64,000 bases of DNA from Terana coerulea (lineage: Eukaryota; Basidiomycota; Agaricomycetes; Polyporales; Phanerochaetaceae): NCBI GenBank assembly GCA_024811115.1, contig JAKOGH010000690.1, forward strand, positions 62,001 to 126,000. The letters are read 5' to 3'. Both the position numbers and the translations under genes were made by a program. The notes beneath the pieces were generated by a model. That model was not told where the DNA came from. It saw only the letters and a program-made list of their open reading frames with translations, and searched no databases. This document shows, one piece after another, positions 11,409-22,642 of the stretch (position 1 is the stretch's first letter; the number at the start of each line of letters is the position of its first letter).

Positions 11409-13617
11409 ATGGACCCCACGAATCACAGAATGGGGGTGGTGGAGCGCAGGAAAACAAACGACCGTGTTCTCATTAACCGCCTTCCGACCGAAATGCTCCT
11501 GGATGTGTTTCGTTACTGCGCTCACTCGACCTGGGTGGTCTGGACCGTTGCAGCCTCCCTCGGGTTCCGAGGAACACACCACTCAGTAGTGTTGCCGCGA
11601 GGTAAGGCCGCCTTAACCTTAAGGCAAGGTAAGGCTGCCTTAAGCTGATTTGTCAGCAGGCAGTGGCGCCTCACGGCACATAAGGCCATGCCTTAAGGGG
11701 CCTCAAGGTCTAAAGGCTCTCCCGCCTGCAAGTACCGTAATTTCTTGTTTCTTGTACACTCACAGTCTATTGGGACTCCTAAGAATGTCATTAACTCGAA
11801 AGGAATGCATATTAATGTAGAAAACAGTCTTCCACGTTGGCCTTACCCGCTGGTAAGTAGCACAATAGTTGCTCAGCCTGAGTGCAAGACTCCCGAACCT
11901 CTCGTGAGGTCGCCGCTTCCTCTATGGCTGACGGTTCGTCATGGTAGATATATTGGGTCATTTATAAGAACACACAATGTCACTACATTGCCTGTTCACC
12001 ACGAAAGTGCTGCTCGTGACCTTGAGCTCATCTTCTCGCTGCAGATATATACACAGGAGCCAGCACTTTCGTGCAGCTAAAAAAATTCTCTGATGACTTC
12101 TGCGGTTTGTCTTTCTCCTTACAATACATTGGTCTATGCAAACGGAATTCTACCCGGCGTACTTATTCACGTTCTGTCATGCACATCAGTAGTACATGTT
12201 CGGGCGCTAACGGCTAGCTCTCTGGAAAGGAAGGCCGGATCACCGGCATCCTCTCAAGGTAAGGCAGGCCTTACGGCCCCACCTTATGGGCCTCAAGGCA
12301 CCTAAGGTTTCAAGCTCCGCTGCCTCACGGTGCCTTCACCTCACCTTCCGGCAACACTAGTGGATTTCAATCACCCATGTCTGTTATAGGTTGGAGAGAG
12401 ATGGCGCTTCAGAGCGCGGTGCTATGGACTCGAGTTACCCTCCCGTGTCATCCAGCATACGTTCAGGCAGCCGTGCAACGCTCCGGAGATTGTCTCTTAT
12501 ACGTCGAATCACAACACTACATACCAGGCGACGATGACAGTACCACAGATATTCCTCCTCCAATTCAGGCTGAGCATATCGTTCCTATCATGCGCGCTGG
12601 ACATAGGATCCGATCGCTCGACATCTCTGAATGGCCTGTCGTTCTCCGATTGCACCTAAAAGATCATCTCCCCGCTCTTATACAACTTCCTGAACTTCAC
12701 ACCCTATCCCTTGTACCCGCTATGTATGCCGACATAACGACTGGTGAACTGGATCTGCTGAAGCTTCTCAGAGCTCCTAATCTACGCTTCGCAGAGCTGG
12801 TATCCTCGCACACGGTGTGGTCAACGTTGAGCACAGTGTGTGCTAGGTCACTTGAGCGCCTCACAATGACCGGAATAAGGGAGATACATGACCTGGATCT
12901 AGAGGAGCGGACGCCTCCTACAATACACGTCGTCCTGGAGGGCTTGTCTTTCTTCTCCAATCTCGAAGCCCTGAGCATAGAGTGCGCGTTCGCCTCATAT
13001 GCATTCACCTGGGACGCGGAACCAATCTTGCTCCCGCAGTTGCGACGACTCGCCCTCTCCGGCATACTTCTTGACTGCGTACACTTGCTAAGGCGCCTCG
13101 AATGTCCACGGTCGACGTTTGTTCGATTCCTCCCCGACGAAACGGACGCCGCCTAGGAAGACGAGGTTGCCGAAACGCTACACTCGCTCGCCCCAAAGCT
13201 TGTGTGCGGAGAACAGGCGCAGTCAACGCTGATAACCCACTTGAGCATTGGCTTCGCTGAGTCGATCGGGCTTTGTGCACAGTCATGGGATTACACCACT
13301 ACCAGTCTATACGTACGGCTCCCAATCAACGGTGCAGTTATCCTTGGTCTTCGCGTCTGGTTGTACAACATTATGTCCTACAGAGCTAGCATGGAAAGAC
13401 CAATCCTTAATCTGGTACTCGATAGATGCCACGGCACACCTGGGGGCCTTTGTTAGCTGCACTCACAGATATTGTACCCAGTGTCACCGTAATCAAGGAC
13501 GGTACCGAATGGCGCTACGAGAAGGTGGATGCAAGCGAAGAAACGAGCTCGTCTGACAATGGCGGGGATGCCACCGGAGACAACGGCGAGGACGTGATAG
13601 ACGAGAGAGATTAGGCC
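11409..13617 (+). pseudogene. F-box pseudogene F3, split by a transposon
   Basis: The 5' part (11409-11586) encodes MDPTNHRMGVVER and the F-box core INRLPTEMLLDVFRYCAHS. A 773-bp element then interrupts it. Joining the flanks gives TTQWISITHVC, which matches QWTWIAHVC of the paralogue F7, so the insertion point is clear. Just after it an extra base shifts the frame at TGTTATAGGTTGG. The following frame runs 12377-13156 (WREMALQSAVLWTRVTLPC) and is close to F7. It ends at an in-frame TAG (13154), continues in the same frame to 13456 with a large internal deletion, then shifts again to the family tail IVPSVTVIKD ending at 13614. So it carries a transposon, at least two frameshifts, a nonsense codon and a deletion. 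Confidence 0.85.
11587..12359 (+). mobile_element. Non-autonomous DNA transposon, 773-bp family, copy B (both ends present)
   Basis: Starts TAGTGTTGCCG (11587) and ends CGGCAACACTA (12359), an 11-bp perfect terminal inverted repeat. Both subterminal zones are dense in AAGGC/GCCTT motifs. The centre has a second inverted repeat, CACGAAAGTGCTG with CAGCACTTTCGTG, near 12000-12075. No transposase is encoded. The termini resemble hAT-type ends, but the flanks (CCACTCAG and GTGGATTT) are not duplicated. The paralogue-based empty site ACTCAG|TGGATT suggests that most of one duplication copy was lost. Copy A at 5978-6750 lies in the opposite orientation about 4.8 kb away. Confidence 0.8.
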
Positions 13618-13809
13618 TTGAAGTACGGGGAGCAGCCGTTGCTGTTGTAGAATACGCATATGAGCGATGGCGGTCAGGCGGGTTCCCAAAGTCAGCCTGG
13701 ATTCGATTTCTGTAATTTCATTGGTACTGTACATCATTTATTACCTAGAAATACAACTATGAATCCTTCCCTTTACACTCTATCAGATCACACCAAAAGT
13801 ACGGTACCT

Positions 13810-14649
13810 TCAAGGAACTAGAATCTCTTCAACCCAGGCCACACCCTCCTTCTCTCCGAAGTCCTTTCTCGTGAAGAGCGTCCTGCGGTTGGGCTTCTCT
13901 CCGAGCTGGACCCAGTCGACCTTGGTCGGCTCAAAGACGATCATGGCAAAGTTCCCAAGCGCGACCTGGTAATTCTTCTTGTCTTCATCGGTCTTGCACT
14001 CTTCTTTATTCGGGACCTCCTGCGGCCAGCCCGAGGGCGTATCGTAGGACTTCATGGGAGAGCCTGGAGCGAACGGCGAGCACCACGATGCCTTCATGGC
14101 AGGTTTCATGCCCTCGAAGGTCTCCTGACGCTTCGCTTCCCAGTCGTACTTCCCCTCTTTAAAATGTTTTGCCCTTTCCTCTCCCTCCGCCTGCTCCCCG
14201 CTCTCCTCCACCGCCCTCCACGCCAGCGCCTCGCCGCCCCTGCTGCTTTCGACGTTGACGAGCGCGCTGTCGGGAGGTGGAACGACGTGCGCCTTGGCTT
14301 CGACACGGAATTGGTCCTGAGAGCCTTCCATCCACCAGCACAGCTCCACGTTCGCATTCGAGAACATCTGCACGATCTTCGGCGCACGCACGTCGGAGGA
14401 CGTGATAAGCAGCGGCATGTGCGGCGCGCTTCGGGGAATGAGGAAGGCGCGGTGGATCTGAGAGCGAACGTGCGGCTTGTTGTGCGAGTCCAGCGTGGCG
14501 ATCTGGTAGACTGCAGATGAGGACAAGCGGCATGGTTAGCTGGACGATGTCTCGGACGACGAGCAGGGACGCGCACCGACTTTGCCCTTGTTGTCGGGGA
14601 CAGCGAGGGCGGCAGTGATGGCGCTGACCCAGCGGGGTACGGAGGTCAT
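13810..14649 (-). CDS. Pyridoxamine 5'-phosphate oxidase-like FMN-binding protein (Alr4036 type)
   Basis: Two exons (14577-14649 and 13810-14510) joined in phase give 257 residues. It starts MTSVPRWVSAITAALAVPD and ends RKDFGEKEGVAWVEEILVP. The body has the split-barrel flavin-binding pattern: VYQIATLDSHNKPHVRSQI, then LLITSSDVRAPKIVQMF and VELCWWMEGSQDQFRV. The C-terminal half carries the GNFAMIVFEPTKVDWVQLG stretch typical of the Alr4036 family. Members bind FMN and are inferred to be oxidoreductases; true vitamin B6 oxidase activity is not shown. The gene looks intact and converges on the F3 pseudogene. Confidence 0.85.
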
Positions 14650-15156
14650 CTCGGATTATCTCCTTCAAATTGTTGAACTCTTTTGTGGTGGTTGTGTGCA
14701 AGGGTCGAGAAGGTCGGAAACAAGTCCAGATACGGCCGTGACATCATCGATACACGACAGGACGCGATCAGGTGCGTCTCGTCACGCGTGACGCACCCGC
14801 GTTCTTCGTGCTTGGGCACGCGTTGAAGTGTCTGCTCTCGATGACAGTACAGGCAGGACACAGACAATTGCATGAACCAATGAATACTCTACTAAAGCGA
14901 CAAGTATACCAGGTTAACTATGATGACTCGCGATGCATGAAGGACTTAGAAATAAATGGCAAGCTGAAGCTCAGTCAAACTCTTCCAGGACGACTTCGAA
15001 GGCTGGTCCGTGAGTCTTCCACATAAATTAGATGCAATATATAAGCTATTGCTAAATTATAGATGCAATCAGTAAATTTCGTTGCTGCTGAGGCTCCTAT
15101 GTGACTTACTAGATAGCATCCGTTAAATGTTGAGCGTCCGAACAGTGCAGCGATTA
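14650..15156. other. Intergenic interval upstream of the FMN-binding gene
   Basis: About 500 bases with the presumed promoter of the gene starting at 14649 and the 3' flank of the BTB locus. Several short frames overlap each other and none resembles a known protein. Confidence 0.35.
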
Positions 15157-15895
15157 CTATGGGGAAGATGCGGCAGGCCAAGGATGTATACCAAAAATGC
15201 CGCCTAGCTTTTGAAATGAATCGAGACGCCGTCTGTTGATATTCGCCTTGAGGGCACTGCCACAGACGCGGCATAGTTTCGCTTTTGGACTGGCTGCCGC
15301 GTCTTCGTCGATCCAGCCGTCCAGCTTGTCTAGCGCGGCGACCGTTGCAAACTGCCCATTCCTGATCCCGGATAGGGTCAGACGCTCTAAGGCAGCCCGA
15401 CATGTTGCTTTCACTAAGCAATTGGGCATCTTGGACGCAGGATCTGCCAGCATCTCAACGACCGTGAGCATGACCTGGGTATTTTTTTCGAGCAGCTTCG
15501 GTGTTGCCACTAGACATTAGTGAAGGTTGTCTCCAGTCAGCGTTACGTGCTCTGTACCATAATACCGCACTCAAGAACTGCTCCACCTCCGGGCCCTTCT
15601 CCATAAGACTAAGCTCGACACACTCGATATCATGGTGTGGCTCTGGGTGCGGGATCGTCTTGACAGAGCTGTCGTGTGAGGGAGAACCGAGTAGAGTACC
15701 GAACTTGTCCGGCGCAGCCAGGAGTGACCGGTTTACAAGGAAGCCGATGCTGCCAGTTATGATGTGGATGTCCCCGTCGCCGAGCCACAGGGTTTTTGAT
15801 CGAGTGGCTTTAGTAGTAGAGCCATCACGCTGGTGAGTGGAACTGTTTCCTGGCTGAGTAGTCAACTTGGCTTCAGTGCGAGCACGCTTCGTCGC
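15157..15895 (-). pseudogene. BTB/POZ gene B1, internally deleted
   Basis: The upstream frame (about 15530-15895) has a basic lead-in TKRARTEAK and half a BTB fold: LWLGDGDIHIITGSIGFLVN ... VEQFLSAVLWYR. The downstream frame (15157-15510) has the family C-terminus: LEKNTQVMLTVVEMLADP, then CRVCGSALKANINRRR and LGGIFGIHPWP. The roughly 150 residues that join these parts in B2 and B3 are missing and the two frames are out of phase, so an internal deletion is inferred. No in-frame ATG precedes the BTB part, since a TAA lies just upstream. A hidden intron cannot restore the missing domain. Confidence 0.7.
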
Positions 15896-16500
15896 TGGGG
15901 TAGGCAGCTCTTATCGGCGCTTGGTCTCTTCCTTGTCATGTACAGTGATGCGAGCTAGAGGATAGCTGGGGTTAACGAAAGACCTCGAAGTATCAGGATG
16001 GTTGTTCATAACAAGCCTGAGCGTTGAACGTTGAACGTGGAGTCGGAGGCGCTTGGAGTCAAGGGCCTGATATGCTTATGTCAGCAGCTATCGAGGCGGG
16101 CGTCGGGAGGTGGAAGTGAACACACTTGTCCTTAACTGTATGAACCTTTGATGTCAAACATTCTATATGCTCCAATTTGAGGCTCCTGAAAGAGCATATA
16201 TACACAGGTTGTCATTTATTGTATCGCATACCAACTCAATGTTTAGATACTTCAGCGGATTGCACCTTGTTTCCTTATCTCCAAGTTCCGTGACGTGAAT
16301 AACTACTGTGACTATCGGTAATGCCGGCACTCGCCTGCGTGGAGGAAGAACTCAGAAGATACATCCAAAATACATTAATCTTGTAGCAACTGTTTTGTTC
16401 AGTACCCGGCTAAGGCATGAGTGGATTATTTGCTGATGGAGGACAAAACATATACTTACAGGGATGAGTCCAAGTCCATCCGCTGGCACTGCTTCTGAAG
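15896..16500. other. Spacer between BTB loci B1 and B2
   Basis: About 600 bases. No supported gene or clear repeat. It contains upstream sequence of B1 and the 3' flank of B2. Confidence 0.35.
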
Positions 16501-17675
16501 CTACCAGTTCACGCAATCCACTGGCCAAGGCTGAACACCAAACGTGTTGCCCAGCTCGTTGAATGCTGTAAGGCGCCTTTCATTGATGACGTCGAGCCAT
16601 GCCTTCTGGCATAAATCACAGAGGCGGCAGTTAGGGTGTCGTTTTGCATCCTCCATTATCCACTCGTCGACGGGGTCAAGCGGCGCAGGCCACGCAAAGA
16701 GCGATTGCTCGACACCTTCGATTGTGAACCGCTGGAACGCGGCCGAGCACTGCGACCACGACTTGCATCGGCGGTTCGGAGCACCAGGCCGCGCGAGCAT
16801 CTCCGTGAGCGACTTGATGACCGTCGTGTTCGCATCGAGAAGCTCTCGCGTGCCGACGACGCACAAACGGAGGTCCTCGGCGGACAATTGCACCGTCTCG
16901 TCTCCATACCGGACGCCGCGAAACAGGACGTCTGGGCGTAGGTTGCAGCACTGGTAGAGCGCCATGACGAGGACCGAGGGCGCGCCTAGAGACCGCGCGA
17001 GGCTCACGACGGCGATGCAGTCTTCCTCGGCGTACTTCACCGGGCCATCGTGCTCTTCCGCGTGAGTGAGCGAGCCCACGCGGGCGTCGACGAGGGTGGC
17101 GGGGAAGGCCACGCTCAGGCGGGTGATAGCCTCTGTGACAATGTTACGGACATTGTACTTGACGGCGAGCACCGTGATACCGCGGAGCATCGCGAACTCG
17201 AGCCGTTGATTGCGGTCGAAGAAATGGCTAACACATTTCCAAGGTTAGCGACTCGTGCAGACATAGACAGTAAATCAGCGCACCTATAGGCTCCGTATAG
17301 GATGGAAAGGAAGCCGGCAAAGTCCTCGCCATTGTACTCAACACGCAGAAGCGTGCATCCATCCATACTCTCCACTGCAGGGCCCTGCAGAAGCGTGCGA
17401 AACACATCCGAGTGCAAACTCAGTACGCCCGCATGAACCCGGAAAGACGTCCCTTGGACGGCGACGATGACATTGCCATCGTCGAACCACAGGCTTTTGT
17501 GGCGGATCCAAAGGGCGTGGTCCTGAAGAACAGGCTCCTGGGGCTGTACCGAATGTGTCTCAGGCTCGGGCTGCGGGGTAAGGTCGGCAGCGTTGAGCAA
17601 GTCGTCGACCTTCCTTTTCTTCTGAACTCGTACGGAGTCGCCTTCCTCAGACTTGGGTGAAACCTCCATGCTCAT
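16501..17675 (-). CDS. BTB/POZ domain protein B2 (intact, two exons)
   Basis: BTB domains dimerise and can bind Cullin-3, so a role as a ubiquitin-ligase adaptor or transcriptional regulator is possible; the target is unknown. Exon 1 (17284-17675) starts MSMEVSPKSEEGDS, carries a KKRK basic patch, and has the BTB segment SLWFDDGNVIVAVQGTSFRV then HAGVLSLHSDVFRTLL. The intron 17228-17283 splits YGAYS, and exon 2 resumes HFFDRNQRLEFAMLRGITV. The C-terminal module has CRLCDLCQKAW and ends LGNTFGVQPWPVDCVNW. Total 372 residues. Only fully intact BTB gene in the window and the reference for judging B1, B3 and B4. Confidence 0.85.
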
Positions 17676-18043
17676 CTAGAGGGCAAGGAGTAGCATTACC
17701 TGCGAAAGGCCCTGGTAATCCTGTCGTCACAATACCGGCGAGGAGGGAGTGGGAAAGAGCAGCGACCGTCAGACGCTGGACCACACGAACTCGACTGACG
17801 GCAGTGATTGAATGAACTCTGTTTCCGAGGTTCAGGCTCTCGTTTCTAGGAACACAGAATCAGCATCATAAGTATACCGCTCATTTCGCAGACTCGACCA
17901 CTTGGCTAATCGGAGTAGTAAGCAATGTCCATTTACTGATGTTGTATACAAACGCATTTGACATGGTATACTGCGGCACGCCGTAGCCAGCTTTATCACC
18001 CTTTCTCTCGACCCTCCGTCGCACTTCTTGAGCACACGGCGTC
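17676..18043. other. Spacer between B2 and UDP-glucose 4-epimerase
   Basis: About 370 bases with the B2 promoter and the epimerase 3' UTR. No other feature supported. Confidence 0.35.
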
Positions 18044-19704
18044 TCAGGGCTTAGCGACGGGGACGTTGCCCTCGGTCGCGCTCTGCAGCTTCTCGGCGAG
18101 CTTGCGCGTGCGTGGTTCGAGCTCGCCCTCGGGCTCGCCGTAGCCCCACGGGTTCTTCGTCTGCCAATTCCAGAGGTCGCGGCACATCGTCTCGAGATCC
18201 TGCGGCGCGGTGAAACCGAGTTCTTTCTCAGCAAGAGTAGGGTCTGCAGTGAGATCGGGGACGTCTCCTCGTCTGAGCAACACACGTACAGCAATCAGCC
18301 CGTGTGTTCATAATCACGCCCAGTCGAAATGCTTACCTCCTCTCGACGACATCCCACGCATACTCGTATCCCGTCGCCTTCTTCATCGCCTCAACGATCT
18401 GGAGCACGCTCAAGCCCTTGCCGCGACCGAGATTGTACGCCTTATACCGCGCGCTGGTCGGGCAGTTATCGAAAACTCTGCTGTCTGGTGAGAGCGCATC
18501 GAGGGCGAGCAGGTGCCCCTTGGCAAGGTCGAGCACATGTAGATAGTCGCGTACACATGTACCGTCGGGCGTGGGATAGTCGTTACCGAAGACCCGCAAT
18601 TTGCTGTCCTTGACGCGACCGATGGCCATGTGCGCGAGAAGTGGGAGGAGATTGCCTGGTCGGCCTTTTGGATCTTCGCCAATGATGCCTGACGGGTGCG
18701 CCCCTGCAGGGCTGTGCGAAAAGGTCAGCACTGTTCCACAAAGATGAAAGATATAGAATAGCACATACTTGAAGTATCGTAGTGACAAGGCACGCCATGT
18801 ATCGGGTGCCGCTACAGTAGTCCTCTAGTCAGCTTCGCCTTCTCGTTCGACCGCCTTGCCCTAACTTACCTGAACACAAGTCTTCAATAATAGTCTCGCT
18901 CATGACCTTTGTCTTGCCGTAAGGGCTGTCCGCCTTCAAACGTGTGGTCTCGGGTATGGGAATTGTTGGTGGGATACCATACACGGTTGCGCTTGACGAG
19001 TAGACTATCCGCGTGCAGTCAAATTCGGCCATGACTTGCAGGAGGTAGAGCGTCGCAGAGACGTTGTTTTCGTAGTACGTCAAGGGTATTTGCGTGGACT
19101 CGCCGACAGCTTTGTATGCCTATTTATCAGATTGGTGGTCAGCATTCCTAGAGCCGCTGGCCAGAATTTGAGCAGGAGATGGGCTGGGAAGGGCGAAGGT
19201 CTTGTTTGTACGGCCGAGTACTACTCGTGGAACAGGGACTTTGACAGCATGCAAGGCCGAATTGTAGTAGCCAGACAGAGATAGCGACGAAGCGGTGGTC
19301 GGAAAAGTGTAGACGTACCGCAATATGCACCACTCCCCAAATTCCGCCCTTGCCATACTTCTCAAACACCCTCCGAATGTCTTCCCGCTTCGTCAAGTCG
19401 CACGTATGGCTGTCAATGACCGTGCTTTCCTTGTCTTGCTCGCTGGCGTTCGCTGGCAGAGCATCCTTTGCGAGCTGTTCTACCCGGTTCAGGGATTTCG
19501 GATGCGCATTGTGTAGGTTGTCGATTGAGATGACTTTATAGCGCCTTGTTGACTGCAGTGTATAAATGACGTGGGAGCCTGTAAAGGGGAGGGCGTTTGG
19601 ATCGCGGACATTAGAAAGTGCATAGAGATGGCTAAAGAAGACACACCAATATAGCCCGCTCCTCCGGTGACGAGAACTCGCTGTGCCAAGCTTGAGTGTG
19701 TCAT
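18044..19704 (-). CDS. GAL10: UDP-glucose 4-epimerase
   Basis: Interconverts UDP-galactose and UDP-glucose with bound NAD in the Leloir pathway, in the cytosol. The start [20 protein letters not shown] (19704) contains the Rossmann GxxGxxG motif, interrupted by an intron after YIG and resumed with SHVIYTLQS. Later come [12 protein letters not shown], the catalytic region [12 protein letters not shown], and [11 protein letters not shown], which supplies the YxxxK pair. Further segments are [33 protein letters not shown] and [18 protein letters not shown]. It ends [11 protein letters not shown]. At least five short introns. There is no C-terminal mutarotase domain, unlike the fused yeast enzyme. 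A housekeeping gene sitting between BTB loci. A second upstream ATG (19750) exists, but its frame does not lead into the Rossmann motif without splicing. Confidence 0.9.
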
Positions 19705-20618
19705 CCCATGACGGAGTCATGAGGCATACCTTCAGAGGTTCACTGGACATGGTTCAGGGAGCTTTCGTATAGGTCAGGCCGTCAAAAGATCTCGACAAAT
19801 GATGTCGGAAGAGCGTTGTGGTGGGTGTGCAGGGGTGAGGAGGGTTCAAGGCAAGTGCGAATGAGCTGAAGGCCTTTAACTTTTTATCTGATCGGTACGG
19901 AACCGTATAGGTTGAGCTTGCATCCGACGTCCCAATCTCGATTCGCCCAGTCTAAGCGTAGAACGGGTAGATATCCGCGTGGCATGACGCTACGCCCCGG
20001 GCCGCTGCTTTCCGGCCATCACTTCCGCATTTTCAGACGCAAGAGATCCGTCCTCTCACAACAAACGAGTTCGTCTTCTCGTTCTCGGTCCTTCTGACTA
20101 CGTTACCAAGGACGGACCTCATGACCCCGGCTTGCGCGGGAAATAATCACTGAAAGGGCGGTTTACCGGCGAGAGCACACCGTGAACCCTCGAAGATATT
20201 CCTTCGTGTCCCATTTTTCTGTCACCCGATGGTGTCTCGCCTCTTACTTGACCTAGCATCTGCTCAAGGGCACGCCTTTGCCTACACCGCGTCGAGACAG
20301 TGATTACTCTAGGGCAGTCTGGAAAGCTCGGAACTCTGATTGCGGGCGCCCGACGGGACCGTCGGCTGGCGGGAGAATTACACACGCAAGCGGTGCACCA
20401 TCCCCTGCATTCCACAAAGGAGCGAGAAGAAGCCGAAAGGTTCAGCCCTTGGGAAGGAGTAGCAAGTCGCTGATAAACGGTGATATATTGTCTTGATTAC
20501 AGGAGCCTAACACAAGGTCCGGCAGGTCATCCTCATTCGAACGTTGGTGGGGTTCGGGAGCCTTCCGGGGGAAGCCTTGGTGAGTCGGCGACATGAGCGG
20601 GCCTAAGACTATACAGGA
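19705..20618. other. Upstream region of the epimerase gene
   Basis: About 900 bases with no recognisable gene. It should hold the GAL10 promoter and the 3' flank of B3. Open frames are short and mutually overlapping. Confidence 0.35.
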
Positions 20619-22042
20619 TTATGTCGAGCACGGAAGGGCGACAATGTAGAGTAGCTCTTTGTACATGTTTTGAATATACGCCACCCGGAGGCGTGTTGGG
20701 CATAGGCCCGCTGGAGTTATTACCACGATATGTGAGTTATAATCTTCGGCGGCGTCATAAGGAACTGGACTTACATTGTTGCCAAAATGCGCTATGCGTT
20801 GTGGATGACTGCCATGTGGAATGGCCAAGGATGCATGTCGAAGACGGTCCCGAGGTCGTTCCACACCTCCCTGGCGAATGGTATTGACTGCACTAACCAG
20901 TCCATCGCGACATGCCCTGCAAATACCACGTAGCGGATTCGTCTTCACGTCGTGAGTGAGGGCTGCACGTATTGAATTGATATCGAGCGGGGTCGGGGAT
21001 TCTAAATTCCAATGCTGAGGTGCACGTTGCGTGAGACGCACAAATGCCGCGAGACACTCCGCTGAGGTCTCGCACCCTTGGGCCTCGATGCTAGGAATAC
21101 TGAGGAGGTCTGTAAAAGGCTGCAGAACCTTTATGTTGGCCCGTGTCAATGTCCGGGTGGCACGGACACAGATGCGAAGGTCTTCTGGCGAGAGCCGAAC
21201 AATATCACCATTGTCATGGCGCACCCCATCGAACAGTTTAGACACGGGCAAGCTGCAGCAGTGATATAACGCCGTGACCAGGATGTCCGGGGCACCGAGG
21301 GTCCTGGCGACATCCACAACGCTGATGCAGTCTTCGTGGGCCTGGTAGGTAGTCAAGGACTTATAATCCTTGCCATGGGTGTAGAAGCTGCTGAAGCGAG
21401 ACTTCTCGTCTTCAAGGGTGCTGGGAAAATCCACCCTGAGACGGGCGAGGGCTTCATCCACTACTTCCTGGAAGTTGTACCTCGCACTCAGGAGAGCTAA
21501 GCCACGAAGATAGAGGAAGTCCACAAGTCTGTTCCTGTCAAAGAACGTCCTGATGACGCCGAGTATTAGCAACGCACGTGTATATAGGCTGCAGTAAGGG
21601 GTTCCGGCACGTACCTGTCGACACCGTAGATTATGGAAAGGAAGCGTTCCCAGTCTTCACCTCTTTCCGTGACGCGAAGCACCCTGCACCCGTCCAAGAT
21701 CTCTAGGTCCCTGTCCTGAGCCTGCAAATCGCCCTCGAACACGCCGCGAAACACACTCGAGTGCAGCCCAAGTACACCTGCGTGGACCTTGAAAGATACT
21801 GCGTTGGAGCCTTCGTGTTCGGGAGCTGCGATAATGACGTTTCCGTCCGCAAACCACAGCTTATCATGATGTGGGCCAAGGTCCAAGTGCGGCTCTGGGT
21901 CGGGTGGAGGGGTCAGGGGCGGAGGTGGGGGAGGTGGGATAGCTTCCTCTGGTTCTTCAACCTTTCGCTTCTTGCGAGTGCCAGCGACCGCAGTGCCGTT
22001 GACTATATATACCTTAGACATGACCTCTCGTCGCGTCCTCAT
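20619..22042 (-). CDS. BTB/POZ domain protein B3 with frameshifted C-terminus
   Basis: Exon 1 (21615-22042) has KKRKVEEPEE, a polyproline run, then the BTB core LWFADGNVIIAAPE ... VSFKVHAGVLGLHSSVFRG and ends YGVDR. The intron 21550-21614 is followed by TFFDRNRLVDFLYLRG and the helical C-terminal region, including EDCISVVDVARTLGAPDIL and CRACRDGLVSAVNTIRQ. At about 20868-20872 an extra G shifts the frame. Removing it would give EVWNDLGTVFDMHPWP, the ending seen in B2 and B4, with a stop near 20796. As read, the shifted frame adds an unrelated tail of about 85 residues to 20619. The damage is limited to the last 25 residues, so the protein may still be made. Confidence 0.75.
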
Positions 22043-22301
22043 GACGTTAGGTCCCTTCGGCAGCCAAGGCCGTAACGACGGACCGACTTCGGGACACCAA
22101 TCACAATATTACGTGCGTATAATAAGCGGCAAATGCATATATTGGGCTGCGTGATGCTCACCGTCCAAAGATACAAGCTGAGTGAAAAGGGGCTTGGTCC
22201 TGAGTGCACAACAGAGATGAGCGTGGTACAAGCTGGAGGCAAAAGAGAAGCGCGCACCGCGATGTTGAATTTGGCACGCCACCGTGACGACGCGTTCAAA
22301 C

Positions 22302-22634
22302 CAGTGTTGTCACTGACCAGGTCAGTGACCGGTCAATCACAAAGTCAGACAGTCAAAAGGTCAGCCAACCACTTGACCGACCAGTCAATCAAAATCGTGG
22401 GACGATGACAAATCTCGCCATAAAGAGTATTTCCTTGATGGCGTGGGGTGGGGCCGTACGCCCGTCGCCGGCTCTGTGGGAAAGAGGGCGCACATTCACT
22501 GATCCGACTACCAAGTTTAGAAGGTGGGGCGGTCTCTGACCACCTTGACCGGTCGGTCGACCGGGTCAGTCAAGGTGGTCAATCAAAGGGTCACTGATTT
22601 CTGACTGACCGGTCATTTGACCTTGACAACACTG
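22302..22634. mobile_element. hAT-like MITE, 333 bp, with perfect 8-bp target duplication
   Basis: Begins CAGTGTTGTCA at 22302 and ends TGACAACACTG at 22634. Both sides are flanked by the same octamer GTTCAAAC (22294-22301 and 22635-22642), the 8-bp target-site duplication expected of hAT-superfamily transposition. The body has no coding frame and is full of GACCGGTC/TGACC-type subterminal repeats in both orientations, likely transposase-binding clusters. It lies between BTB loci B3 and B4. Confidence 0.9.
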
Positions 22635-22642
22635 GTTCAAAC

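Noticed and set aside
11745..12080. 111-codon open frame identical in both 773-bp elements, read as a conserved gene
   Set aside because: The identity is at the DNA level and extends past the frame in both directions. It lies inside a non-coding repeat element with no domain match.
11585..12361. TA target duplication (Tc1/mariner type) for the 773-bp element
   Set aside because: TA does occur at both edges, but the empty site predicted from the paralogue (CAG|TGG) has no TA, so the TA belongs to the termini.
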